DNA of 15,732 nucleotides from an uncultured Clostridia bacterium (GTDB lineage Bacteria; Bacillota_A; Clostridia; Oscillospirales; Oscillospiraceae): contig CAMZJG010000006.1 in the NCBI GenBank assembly GCA_947307505.1, forward strand, positions 1 to 15,732, written 5' to 3'. The notes under the pieces are model-generated. The model saw nothing but the letters and a program-made list of their open reading frames with translations. It did not search any database and had not been told where the DNA came from. Positions within the stretch are counted from its first letter, which is position 1. Each line of letters starts with the position of its first letter. Positions 1 to 6,748 of this stretch are shown here, one piece after another. The position numbers and the translations under genes were made by a program.

Positions 1-13
1 CGCTTTTCGGAAA

Positions 14-19
14 TGTCAA
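14..19 (-). promoter_or_regulatory. Possible -35 element of a promoter whose -10 lies off the left edge
   Basis: Read on the minus strand this is a perfect TTGACA. A -10 at the usual 17-base spacing would fall just outside the window, so it cannot be tested. If real, it would drive a leftward gene beyond the edge. A lone hexamer is weak evidence. Confidence 0.25.
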
Positions 20-83
20 TCTGTTCAAGTACCTTAAATTCAGGTTTTTTTCAGGAGGCAAACTATATTTTCCCCACAAACAT

Positions 84-262
84 GAAAATACCCCGGGCCC
101 GCTATGACAGCGGTCCCAGGGATACGTTGCTTTTGTTAATCCATATGTCGGGGAGGGATGGGAGGAAGAAAACCCATGCCGGGATGGCGCTCCATGGGCC
201 CCCGCGGGGCATCTCAATTCCCTTCCCTTTCCGCTGCCGAGCCAATTGCTTCTGTACCTAAC
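84..262 (-). ncRNA. Candidate structured small RNA, family unassigned (6S-like is one option)
   Basis: No open frame here looks like a protein, but the minus strand reads as a promoter-driven structured RNA of about 180 nt. It starts about 8 bases after a sigma-A-like promoter (270-298). In transcript order it has a purine-rich arm near 222-235, a GCCCC/GGGGC hairpin (198-210), a CCCATG/CATGGG hairpin (173-198) and a pyrimidine-rich arm near 152-168 that can pair imperfectly with the first arm. It ends in a long stem (92-121) followed by TATTTTC. A rod of two arms around a partly open centre and this length recall 6S RNA, the RNA polymerase-binding regulator, but I found no primary-sequence hallmark. 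It could also be the leader of a gene to the left. The SRP, tmRNA and RNase P RNA core motifs were not seen. The ends are estimated. Confidence 0.35.
92..121 (-). terminator. Probable rho-independent terminator of the candidate small RNA
   Basis: The arms 92-103 and 109-121 form a GC-rich stem with two mismatches and a five-base loop (ATGAC on the plus strand). On the minus strand the stem is followed by TATTTTC, a short T-rich tail. No gene ends near it on the plus strand, so a minus-strand role is more likely. Confidence 0.45.
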
Positions 263-269
263 GATTTGT

Positions 270-298
270 ATGATACACCCATAACCGCCTTTTGTCAG
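270..298 (-). promoter_or_regulatory. Sigma-A-like promoter reading leftward
   Basis: On the minus strand CTGACA (293-298, five of six to consensus) and TATCAT (270-275, five of six) are exactly 17 bases apart. The predicted transcription start is near 262. No protein gene follows within the window, which is the main support for a small RNA or a long leader downstream. Confidence 0.5.
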
Positions 299-359
299 GG
301 TACCTAATTCATTCATTTTTTCAGTTTTCTTTCCCTTCCGTCTTATAGAGCGAAATAGA

Positions 360-380
360 CCTGCCGCAGTATGCGGCAGG
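360..380 (-). terminator. Terminator after the DUF6514-like gene
   Basis: A perfect 9-bp stem CCTGCCGCA/TGCGGCAGG with a three-base loop lies 15 bases past the stop codon of the gene at 396-656. On the minus strand it is followed by TCTATTTC, a modest T tract. Confidence 0.65.
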
Positions 381-395
381 CATGGTGCAGTACGT

Positions 396-656
396 TCATT
401 CCCGCGGTTGCAGAAGCGCCTCTCTCACATCCGGCACCCCCAGCAGGTCTTCCAGTATATCCCGCAGATGGACCGGCTCCGCCTGTTCCCGGTTCAGAGC
501 CGCCGCCACCAGCAGGGCAAATTCCCGATCCTCCGTCAGATCCTCTACTCTGCCTGCAGGGCTTCCGTCCTCCTCCCGGCCTTCTATCCCCCATCCGGTA
601 TAGCTGCCCGACTCCTGTGTAAACATCTGCTGAGAAAAGACCGTATAATATACCAT
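396..656 (-). CDS. Small DUF6514-like protein
   Basis: Protein of 86 residues with no signal peptide or membrane segment, probably cytosolic. The family call rests on the general layout: a Tyr-Gly-Ile-like segment (YTGWGIE, about residues 19-25), then an acidic stretch, then a C-terminal block with Pro-Val-His-Leu-Arg-Asp and Glu-Asp-Leu-Leu (about residues 60-72). This resembles small clostridial proteins classed as DUF6514, whose function is unknown. The match is from memory of the family pattern. The start ATG has GGAGG at 668-672, 11 bases upstream, and a promoter at 703-731. A terminator hairpin follows at 360-380, so it is probably a single-gene unit. Longer frames on either strand here are overlapping shadows. 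Coding status fairly sure, family moderate. Confidence 0.7.
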   Translation of the reverse strand: MVYYTVFSQQMFTQESGSYTGWGIEGREEDGSPAGRVEDLTEDREFALLVAAALNREQAEPVHLRDILEDLLGVPDVREALLQPRE

Positions 657-702
657 ATTTATGTTTTCCTCCGCTCGCCGTTATTGTCCGCTTCCAAACT
701 CG

Positions 703-731
703 AATATCGTTTTTGCGAACTTTCATGTCGA
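703..731 (-). promoter_or_regulatory. Probable sigma-A promoter of the DUF6514-like gene
   Basis: On the minus strand TCGACA (726-731, five of six) and GATATT (703-708, four of six) are 17 bases apart. The start would be near 696, giving a leader of about 40 bases that contains the GGAGG site. Confidence 0.4.
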
Positions 732-790
732 ATTTAGCATCTCAGAAAGATCTGCACAAGGAAAACCGTTCGACAGGATCCGACAAAAGT

Positions 791-822
791 CGGGGCCTGC
801 ACAGGATACTGTGCAGGCCCCG
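791..822 (-). terminator. Strong terminator after the P-loop NTPase gene
   Basis: A perfect 14-bp stem (791-804 with 809-822, four-base loop) lies 28 bases past the stop codon of the gene at 851-1261. On the minus strand it is followed by ACTTTTG. A second small hairpin, CCGAC-AAAA-GTCGG (780-793), overlaps its outer arm by three bases, so the two compete at the base of the stem. Confidence 0.8.
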
Positions 823-850
823 GATCAGGGATGCCAGATATGGATCATTC

Positions 851-1261
851 TCAGAAAAACTTTTTGATCCCGTCAGTAGCGGATTCCACCGGTGCGGAGA
901 GGGTGAGGGTAAAGGCGACGCCGTGTTTCGTGCTGAATCCTTCCAGCCAATTCAAGAATGCTTCCGCGGATTCAACGGATCGGTCTTCGAACATTTTATA
1001 CAGGTTATCTATAAAAACATGGCAGATATCGTAATTGCAGGCATGAAGCGCGCTGAGAAATCCTTTCATGTACTCCGTACTTCCGAAATCATAATCCGAT
1101 GCCACGATCAGCCTGGCCTGGTGGGGAATATCATAGGTGAGAGAGCGATCTTTCTCGATGACCACTACGTCCCCCTGCTCCTCATCCAGCGCTTTCTGTA
1201 CCAGATCGATGAGCAGCTTGGTCTTGCCGGAGCCCTTGACGCCCATGATTACTTTGATCAT
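851..1261 (-). CDS. Small P-loop NTPase of unknown role
   Basis: Protein of 136 residues with a Walker A motif GVKGSGKT at residues 7-14 (Lys13, Thr14) right at the N-terminus. A hydrophobic strand ending in Asp (HVFIDNLYK, about residues 85-93) fits a Walker B position. It is little more than one nucleotide-binding domain. There is no DNA-binding, transmembrane or signal segment. Similar single-domain proteins are common in Clostridia and are sometimes annotated as PilT-like twitching motility proteins. That label is not supported here, because PilT is far longer and its other motifs are absent. The start is set by AAAGGAG at 1269-1275, seven bases before this ATG; an upstream ATG at 1279 would place the ribosome site inside the gene. 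It has its own promoter (1302-1330) and a strong terminator. Confidence 0.85.
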   Translation of the reverse strand: MIKVIMGVKGSGKTKLLIDLVQKALDEEQGDVVVIEKDRSLTYDIPHQARLIVASDYDFGSTEYMKGFLSALHACNYDICHVFIDNLYKMFEDRSVESAEAFLNWLEGFSTKHGVAFTLTLSAPVESATDGIKKFF

Positions 1262-1301
1262 AACCCGTCTCCTTTGCATGTATTTGAATTCCTATGTCGG
1301 C

Positions 1302-1330
1302 AGTATAACATTTCTGCCGCCGTTCTTCAA
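1302..1330 (-). promoter_or_regulatory. Sigma-A promoter of the P-loop NTPase gene
   Basis: On the minus strand TTGAAG (1325-1330, four of six) and TATACT (1302-1307, five of six) are 17 bases apart, with an extended -10 TG one base upstream. The predicted start is near 1295, about 34 bases before the ATG. The gene can therefore be transcribed separately from the carboxypeptidase upstream. Confidence 0.6.
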
Positions 1331-1363
1331 CCGGAATCTTCAGGAGTTGGACATGGTTTTGCT

Positions 1364-2575
1364 TCATTTCCCGCCCAGGAACAGGATCCGAAGGAGCTGC
1401 AGCAGCACAGAACCCCATGAAGCCCTGGGGATCGTCTCCCCAGCTGTCAGTTCCGTTCGGGCCAATTCGTTTCCCTCTGCGTCCATGAGCCGGAGATATC
1501 CCAGCGACTGTCCCGCTTCCACCGGCGCCACTGCTTCCTCAGCAAGGACGAGCTCCTTCTGCAGTCCGGAAATCTGATGCTTTTCCAGCAAGAGCTTCGT
1601 TTGACCGGAGACCACAGGCTGCACCCAGGGGGAAGCTCCCATATGCACTGCCACAGGGGGAAGCACTGTATCCGGCAGAAGCTCCACAAGCCGATAATTG
1701 GCAAAAGCATGATTCAGCAGGAGCTTTGCGCTCTCAAAGCGAACATCCGAACTGGGCGCACGGAGGATCACCGCCACATACTCCGTCCCGTCCCGCATGG
1801 CCGAGGCGCTGAGACAATACATGGCTTCCTGGGTAAAGCCGGTTTTCAATCCCGTAGCCCCCGGATAAAAGCGGATGAGCTTATTGGTGTTGCTCAGGCC
1901 GAATTTTCCGTCCCGTACCGTATCCGTCCAGATGGTGGTATAGTTCCGGATCCATTCGCAGCTCAGAAGCTGACAGGACAGAACCGCGATATCCCAGGCG
2001 CAGCTGTAGTGCTCCTCCTGACATGGAAGCCCGGTACAGTTGGCATACACCGTGTCCTCCATACCCAGTTCCTTCGCCCGTTGATTCATCCGCTCCACAA
2101 AAGCTCCCTCGCTGCCCGCCGCCGCTTCCGCCAGGGCCACAGCCCCATCGTTGGCGGAGCTGACAGCCACAGCCTTGATCAGTTCTTCCGCCGTCATTGT
2201 CTCCCCCTCTTCCAGGAAGATCTGACTTCCGCCCATGGAAGCTGCGTAGGCTGAACAGGTCACTATCTGATCCAGCTTAAGATCTCCCCTGTCCACCGAT
2301 TCCGTCACCAGAAGAAGGGTCATCACCTTGGTCACGCTGGCAATGGGCAGATGTCTGTGGGCTTCGCTCTCATAGAGGCAGGTGCGGGTCTCACGCTCCA
2401 TAAGCACCGCTGCTCCCACAGAGGATGAAACGTCTTCCGGGGAAGATAGGGTCTCAACGGCGGCCCAGTCATCCGAATCGAAATCTTCTTCCTCCCCGTC
2501 CTCAGCTCCTGCCGGCAGCGCCAGCAAAGTCAGCGTCAGGACCAGCGCCAATGCGCCGCGCAGTTTCTTCATCAT
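1364..2575 (-). CDS. D-alanyl-D-alanine carboxypeptidase (PBP5/DacF family, S11 peptidase)
   Basis: Penicillin-binding serine peptidase that removes the terminal D-Ala of peptidoglycan pentapeptides outside the membrane, limiting cross-linking. All three active-site motifs are present: SVTK (Ser80 nucleophile, Lys83), SAN (140-142) and KTG (244-246). Residues 1-24 form a signal peptide ending in ALPAGA, followed by an acidic linker. A beta-rich PBP5 C-terminal domain follows from about 310, then a short hydrophobic C-terminal helix (about 387-400) that fits peripheral membrane anchoring. The length, 403 residues, is normal. I chose the ATG at 2575 because GAAGGAG (2584-2590) lies eight bases upstream and the signal peptide begins there; an upstream in-frame ATG at 2608 would add a charged extension containing the ribosome site. 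The exact paralogue (vegetative or sporulation) cannot be told. Confidence 0.93.
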   Translation of the reverse strand: MMKKLRGALALVLTLTLLALPAGAEDGEEEDFDSDDWAAVETLSSPEDVSSSVGAAVLMERETRTCLYESEAHRHLPIASVTKVMTLLLVTESVDRGDLKLDQIVTCSAYAASMGGSQIFLEEGETMTAEELIKAVAVSSANDGAVALAEAAAGSEGAFVERMNQRAKELGMEDTVYANCTGLPCQEEHYSCAWDIAVLSCQLLSCEWIRNYTTIWTDTVRDGKFGLSNTNKLIRFYPGATGLKTGFTQEAMYCLSASAMRDGTEYVAVILRAPSSDVRFESAKLLLNHAFANYRLVELLPDTVLPPVAVHMGASPWVQPVVSGQTKLLLEKHQISGLQKELVLAEEAVAPVEAGQSLGYLRLMDAEGNELARTELTAGETIPRASWGSVLLQLLRILFLGGK

Positions 2576-2718
2576 CCCCATCGCTCCTTCCCGCGCCTTG
2601 CGGCGCATTTAATCCTATGTTGCGATTGACAGGGACATGACCGAACAGATACAATACAGACAGAATCAGACTGTAGACAAACCCGCAAACGGCACGATAC
2701 CGAAAAGGAAGATCGTGT

Positions 2719-2746
2719 GAAAGAAACCCCATCAGGGGTGTCTTTC
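2719..2746. repeat. Hairpin in the divergent promoter region
   Basis: GAAAGA-A-ACCCC / GGGGT-G-TCTTTC forms an 11-bp stem with one A/G mismatch and a four-base ATCA loop; weak GT and GC pairs can extend it outward. On the plus strand a run of six T follows at 2761-2766, about 14 bases later, rather far for a standard terminator. No annotated gene ends here on either strand. Confidence 0.5.
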
Positions 2747-2835
2747 GCGTTCAATCATAGTTTTTTGAATAATCTCTTCCTAATCCTTGTTCGAAAAACT
2801 TGCCTCAGCGGGGCGGCAAGACTTTGTCGACATGC

Positions 2836-2844
2836 TGATAGAAT
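2836..2844 (+). promoter_or_regulatory. Possible extended -10 promoter for thiI-cinA
   Basis: TGATAGAAT is an extended -10 (TGn plus TAGAAT, five of six). No good -35 is at 17-18 bases. Transcription would start near 2851, about 19 bases before the thiI ATG, still including the GAGG site at 2859-2862. Confidence 0.4.
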
Positions 2845-2869
2845 CTGATCAGAGTAATGAGGATATGCA

Positions 2870-4039
2870 ATGAACGATATTCTGCTGCTCAAGCCGGGTG
2901 AACTGGTTCTGAAAGGCCAGAACCGGCATTTTTTCGAGGATCGGCTCCGATCCAACGTTGCCCGGCGGCTGAAAAGTCTGGGCCGTTTTCAGATCACCTC
3001 CGTCCAATCAACCGTCTATGTGGAACCCCTGGATGACGATATTGATCTGGATGAAGCTTTCCGCCGCTGCAGGCAGGTCTTCGGGATCATTTCCCTGTGC
3101 CGTGCCGCTGCATGCGAGAAGGATAAGGATGCGATCCTGAATACCGCATTGCGCTATCTGGAGCCGGAGCTCCGCAAGGCCAAGAGCTTCAAGGTGGAAT
3201 CCAAACGCAGCGACAAGCGTTTTCCCATGACCTCGATCCAGCTCAGCCAATACGTGGGCGGAGGCATCGGGGAAGCCTTTCCCGATTTGCCGGCGGATAT
3301 GCATGAGCCGGATCTGGTGGTCCACGTGGAAGTGCGTGAGACTGCTGCCTATGTTCACGCCGGCGGCGTATCCGGCGCGGGGGGACTTCCGGTGGGCACC
3401 TGCGGCCGGGCGGTCAGTCTGCTCTCCGGCGGCATCGACAGTCCCGTTTCCACCTACATGATCGCCCGCCGGGGGGTACAGATCATCCCGGTACACTTTT
3501 TCTCCTTCCCCTACACTTCCGAGCTGGCCAAGGACAAGGTCCTCAAGCTGGCAAAAAAACTGCTGCCCTGGTGCGGCAGGCTCACTCTGGAGGTGATCCC
3601 CTTTACCCATATCCAGGAGGAGATCCGGGATAAGTGTCCGGAGGAGTTCTTCACACTCATCATGCGGCGCTTCATGATGCGGCTGGCCCAGTCCGTAGCC
3701 ATGGCCAACGGCTGCGGCGCGCTGGTCACCGGAGAGAACCTGGGACAGGTTGCCAGTCAGACCATGGAGGCGATCCGCTGCACAGAGGCGCCGCTGGAGC
3801 TGCCGGTGCTTCGTCCGCTTATCGGCTTTGATAAGGAACAGATCATCGGCATCGCCCGGCAGCTGGATACCTTTGAAACTTCCATTCTCCCATACGAGGA
3901 CTGCTGTACCGTGTTCACTCCCCGGCATCCCCGGACAAAACCGAAGCCGGAAGAGGTGGAAGAGGCGGAAGCCGTTCTGGACGTGGAGGCTCTTTGCCGG
4001 GAAGCGCTGGAGAATACGGAAAGGATACCCATCCAATGA
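2870..4039 (+). CDS. thiI: tRNA 4-thiouridine synthase ThiI (short form)
   Basis: Cytosolic enzyme that adenylates U8 of tRNAs and inserts sulfur to give 4-thiouridine; the family can also feed sulfur to the thiamine thiazole. In order: ferredoxin-like N-terminal domain (about 1-60), THUMP RNA-binding domain (about 61-165) and an ATP pyrophosphatase domain with the PP-loop SGGIDSP at 186-192. The conserved YEDCCTVF block followed by PRHPRTKP carries Cys345-Cys346; one matches the catalytic Cys344 region of E. coli ThiI. At 389 residues it lacks the C-terminal rhodanese domain of the E. coli protein, as is usual in Firmicutes, so sulfur must come from a cysteine desulfurase. None is encoded in this window. 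The ATG has TGAGGA eight bases upstream. Its stop overlaps the cinA start by four bases. Confidence 0.96.
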   Translation: MNDILLLKPGELVLKGQNRHFFEDRLRSNVARRLKSLGRFQITSVQSTVYVEPLDDDIDLDEAFRRCRQVFGIISLCRAAACEKDKDAILNTALRYLEPELRKAKSFKVESKRSDKRFPMTSIQLSQYVGGGIGEAFPDLPADMHEPDLVVHVEVRETAAYVHAGGVSGAGGLPVGTCGRAVSLLSGGIDSPVSTYMIARRGVQIIPVHFFSFPYTSELAKDKVLKLAKKLLPWCGRLTLEVIPFTHIQEEIRDKCPEEFFTLIMRRFMMRLAQSVAMANGCGALVTGENLGQVASQTMEAIRCTEAPLELPVLRPLIGFDKEQIIGIARQLDTFETSILPYEDCCTVFTPRHPRTKPKPEEVEEAEAVLDVEALCREALENTERIPIQ

Positions 4040-5289
4040 GCCATAAAGCGGAAATCCTCGCCGTGGGGACAGAGCTTCTCCTGGGCGATATTGTAAATTC
4101 CGATGCTGCTGAGGTGTCCCATGCTCTGTCCTCCCTCGGCATCGACGTATGCTGGCACAGCGTCGTCGGAGACAATCCTGACCGGCTGCGGGATGCGGTG
4201 GAGATCGCCAAAAGCCGTGCGGATATCCTGATCACCACCGGCGGTCTCGGTCCCACCTATGACGACCTGACCAAGGAGACCCTGGCCTCCTGCTTTGGTC
4301 TCCCTCTGGTGTTCCACCCGGAGGAAGTGGAGAAGATCAGGGCGTTTTTCACCTCCATCGGCAAGACGATGACGGAGAACAATCTCCGTCAGGCCTGGCT
4401 TCCGGAGGGATGTACCCCGTTTTTCAATTACAACGGCACGGCCCCCGGCTGCGGCTTCACCGCCCTGGGAATGCAGGTAGCGATGCTTCCCGGTCCTCCC
4501 AGGGAGCTGAAAAGGATGGTGGAAACGGGACTGATCCCCTGGCTGAAGCAGTTCAGCGAAGGGGTGCTCCTTTCCCACGAAATCCGGGTCTTCGGCATGG
4601 GGGAAAGCGCGGTGGAATCCATGCTCCATGACCGGATGGAGGCGCTGACGAATCCCACCCTCGCCCCCTATGCCGGCACCGGAGAAATGCGCCTGCGCGT
4701 CAGCGCCAAGGCTGCGGACGAAGCGGAGGCGGAATCACTGGCTGCTCCGGTGGTCAGGGAGGTATGCGAAGCGTTGGGAGATCTGGTCTATGCCGTAGAC
4801 GAGCCCTCGCTGGAAGCCGTCTGTCTCAGGCTGCTGACGGAGCGCAGGCTCACCTTCGCCGCGGCGGAGAGCTGTACCGGCGGTCTCATCGCCAAGCGGA
4901 TCACCGACCTCCCCGGTGCCTCCTCCGTATTTCTCGGCGGCGTTGTTTCCTATACCAATACCGTAAAGGAGCGCGTCCTGGGAGTACCCTCAGAAGTGCT
5001 GGAACGTTTCGGTGCGGTCAGCCGGGAAACCGCTTTGGCCATGGCGGCCGGGGTACGGGAGCGCACCGGCGCGGATCTGGCGGTGAGCGTCACCGGTATT
5101 TGCGGGCCCGGGACGGATGAACGAAATACCCCTGTCGGAACGGGCTTCGTAGGCTTTGCCGGTCCGGACCGGCTGGTCTGCCGCCCAATACAGATGGGTG
5201 CGGATCGGGAACGGGGCCGCGTGGTGGCGGCATCCCACGCTTTTGATCTGCTGCGGCGCTGGCTCACCGGCACACTGCAGGAAACCTGA
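4036..5289 (+). CDS. cinA: CinA family protein (competence/damage-inducible; NMN amidohydrolase-type C-terminal domain)
   Basis: Two-domain cytosolic protein of 417 residues, normal for the family. The N-terminal molybdopterin-binding-like (MoCF/COG1058) domain, about 1-170, has the conserved ITTGGLGPTYDD segment. The C-terminal CinA/PncC domain, about 255-417, has AAESCTGG at 276-283 with the proposed nucleophile Ser279, and the later SVTGICGPG and PVGTGFVGF blocks. PncC-type domains deamidate nicotinamide mononucleotide in pyridine nucleotide salvage; many CinA N-terminal domains act as ADP-ribose pyrophosphatases. The start is the ATG at 4036, overlapping the thiI stop as ATGA, with AAAGGA ten bases upstream. 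A frame extending back to 3994 would lie inside thiI. cinA often neighbours recA in Firmicutes; here five genes separate them. Confidence 0.94.
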   Translation: MSHKAEILAVGTELLLGDIVNSDAAEVSHALSSLGIDVCWHSVVGDNPDRLRDAVEIAKSRADILITTGGLGPTYDDLTKETLASCFGLPLVFHPEEVEKIRAFFTSIGKTMTENNLRQAWLPEGCTPFFNYNGTAPGCGFTALGMQVAMLPGPPRELKRMVETGLIPWLKQFSEGVLLSHEIRVFGMGESAVESMLHDRMEALTNPTLAPYAGTGEMRLRVSAKAADEAEAESLAAPVVREVCEALGDLVYAVDEPSLEAVCLRLLTERRLTFAAAESCTGGLIAKRITDLPGASSVFLGGVVSYTNTVKERVLGVPSEVLERFGAVSRETALAMAAGVRERTGADLAVSVTGICGPGTDERNTPVGTGFVGFAGPDRLVCRPIQMGADRERGRVVAASHAFDLLRRWLTGTLQET

Positions 5290-5328
5290 GTGTTTTCCGC
5301 ATTTGGACTATCCATAAATCTCAGCTTG

Positions 5329-5337
5329 TGATATAAT
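5329..5337 (+). promoter_or_regulatory. Extended -10 promoter of the lipoprotein/two-component operon
   Basis: TGATATAAT is a perfect TATAAT with the extended TGn motif. The bases at the -35 position are poor, which is tolerated with an extended -10. The start would be near 5344, leaving a leader of about 58 bases that includes the hairpin at 5356-5368. Confidence 0.6.
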
Positions 5338-5355
5338 ATTAGAATAGAAAATCAA

Positions 5356-5373
5356 GCGGCGGCGCCGCGCATT
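5356..5373 (+). terminator. Short GC hairpin with T run; leader attenuator or weak cinA terminator
   Basis: GCGGC (5356-5360) pairs with GCCGC (5364-5368) over a three-base loop, and GCA then TTTTT (5372-5376) follows. It sits about 67 bases past the cinA stop but also downstream of the promoter at 5329-5337. It could therefore end cinA transcripts or attenuate the next operon. The stem is only 5 bp. Confidence 0.35.
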
Positions 5374-5402
5374 TTTCATCTCGTTCGGGGAGGCGAAAAG
5401 GG

Positions 5403-6734
5403 TTGAAACAGCTGGCAAAGTGTTTGCTCCTCGGCTGCATGCTGCTGTTCCTTCTGCTTCTCAGCGCCTGCAGCCCCGGAAGAGATATGGAAGAGCTCAT
5501 GGCCCTTCCAAAGCTTCCCCAGGAGTATCTGGCGCTTCAGCATGTGCTGGACGACCTGCAGGCGGAAGGCGCCGCCTTTTCCGCCCCTGTCTCCGGCAGC
5601 TACCGCCAGTCTGTACAATTCTACGATGTGAACGGGGATGGCGCCGAAGAAGCCCTGGCTTTTTTCCGGACATCCGGAGAAAGACCGCTGAAGATCTATA
5701 TTTTCATCCGCAGCGGCAGCCGATATGAGACCGCTGCCGTGGTGGAAGGCGACGGTGCCAGCATTGAGAGCGTCACGTACACGGATATGGACGGGGATGG
5801 CTGGACCGAACTGGTAGTCGGCTGGGGCATGGATGCTGAGCTGAAGATGCTCACCGTATACTCCCTCAAGGCCTTCCAGGCTTCCCCCATCGCCAACGCG
5901 GGTTATACCCAATACACCGTCGGGGACCTGAACGAAGACGGCCACAGCGAGCTGCTGCTGGTCCGTCTGGGAGATGGGGACAAGAACGGAACCGCCGAAC
6001 TGATCGGCGTCAGCCGGGATGGGGAAACGGTGAACATCTCTTCCCGCATCTCCGGAGGGATGGAGAGCATCAGTCGGTTAACCTGCGGCACCCTGCTTGA
6101 CCGGAAACCCGCTCTGTTTGTAGAAGGCGGCGTTTCCGGCGGTCTGGTGACGGATATCCTGCTCTATGAAGGGGAAACCCTGCGGAATATCACCCTGGGG
6201 AGCGAGGAGATCAGCGAAGGGACCTTCCGCAGTTCTTCCGTGGGACTGCGGGACATGAACGGGGACGGTGTGCCTGAGATCCCCATTCCCCGCGCCCTGC
6301 CCGCCCAGGGAGAAACGGTATACCGGGTGCTGGACTGGTACGCCTTCAACAGCCGCGGCATCCGCCGTCTCCAGCTCAGCACCTACCACAACTTTTCCGA
6401 CAGCTGGTATCTGACTTTGTCCGAGTATTGGGGAGACCGCATCACCATCCGCCGGGAGGATACGGATACCGGTGAACGGGCGGTGGTCTTTTCCCGGTGG
6501 AACGGCGCGGATAAACCGGTAACGGATTTTCTGATCGTTTATACCATCTCCGGCGCCAGCCGTGAGGAGCTGGCTTCCCGGCAAGGGCGTCTCATCCTCT
6601 ATTCCGGCGCGGAGATCACCTATGCAGCCCAGCTGCTTCTCACGAAAGACGACTGGTCCCTCGTTCCGGACGAAGCGCAGCTCCGGCGCAGTTTTGGTTT
6701 GATTTACTCCGAGTGGATCAGCGGCTCCACCTGA
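5403..6734 (+). CDS. Secreted lipoprotein with four Asp-rich DxNGDG-type motifs (VCBS/FG-GAP-like)
   Basis: Protein of 443 residues. A lipoprotein signal peptide with hydrophobic core (8-20) and lipobox LSAC predicts lipidation of Cys23 and anchoring on the outer face of the membrane. Four EF-hand-like acidic loops start at Asp75 (DVNGDG), Asp128 (DMDGDG), Asp175 (DLNEDG) and Asp284 (DMNGDG). Each is followed by a short hydrophobic strand, as in FG-GAP/VCBS beta-propeller blades that usually bind calcium. The C-terminal part (about 300-443) has no motif I recognise. The start codon is TTG, set by GGGGAGG at 5387-5393, nine bases upstream. The response regulator starts 14 bases past the stop, so it is probably the first gene of a lipoprotein-regulator-kinase operon. 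An accessory sensing role is inference; the ligand is unknown. Confidence 0.85.
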   Translation: MKQLAKCLLLGCMLLFLLLLSACSPGRDMEELMALPKLPQEYLALQHVLDDLQAEGAAFSAPVSGSYRQSVQFYDVNGDGAEEALAFFRTSGERPLKIYIFIRSGSRYETAAVVEGDGASIESVTYTDMDGDGWTELVVGWGMDAELKMLTVYSLKAFQASPIANAGYTQYTVGDLNEDGHSELLLVRLGDGDKNGTAELIGVSRDGETVNISSRISGGMESISRLTCGTLLDRKPALFVEGGVSGGLVTDILLYEGETLRNITLGSEEISEGTFRSSSVGLRDMNGDGVPEIPIPRALPAQGETVYRVLDWYAFNSRGIRRLQLSTYHNFSDSWYLTLSEYWGDRITIRREDTDTGERAVVFSRWNGADKPVTDFLIVYTISGASREELASRQGRLILYSGAEITYAAQLLLTKDDWSLVPDEAQLRRSFGLIYSEWISGST

Positions 6735-6748
6735 AAGGAAGTGGGATC

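Larger units (their letters stand above)
2576..2869. other. Divergent intergenic region between the carboxypeptidase gene and thiI
   Basis: About 290 bases with no credible gene; the overlapping short frames look non-coding. It must hold the leftward promoter of the carboxypeptidase. The best leftward candidate is TTGTCT at 2674-2679 with TATTGT at 2650-2655, 18 bases apart, which is weak. It contains a long hairpin (2719-2746), a smaller stem CTTGCC/GGCAAG (2799-2820) and a rightward extended -10 (2836-2844). Confidence 0.6.

Noticed and set aside
13..261. 82-codon plus-strand frame
   Set aside because: Its composition is irregular, no ribosome site is well placed, and it lies over the hairpins of the candidate RNA. 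It does not look like a protein.
255..307. Repeated GTACCTAA octamers at 255-262 and 301-308
   Set aside because: Only two short copies, with no regular spacing or longer match. Chance is a sufficient explanation.
343..726. 127-codon minus-strand frame overlapping the DUF6514-like gene
   Set aside because: Low-complexity Gly/Arg-rich product typical of a shadow frame. The 86-codon frame has the ribosome site and family-like motifs.
709..731. Possible LexA box near the DUF6514 promoter (CGAAC and GTCG half-sites)
   Set aside because: The half-site spacing and second half do not fit CGAAC-N4-GTTCG.
780..822. Overlapping hairpins as a riboswitch or attenuator
   Set aside because: They lie after a stop codon, not before a gene on that strand. 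A plain terminator explains the main stem.
3008..4036. 342-codon minus-strand frame opposite thiI
   Set aside because: Antisense shadow of a clear thiI gene. The His/Gly/Leu-rich product has no motif.
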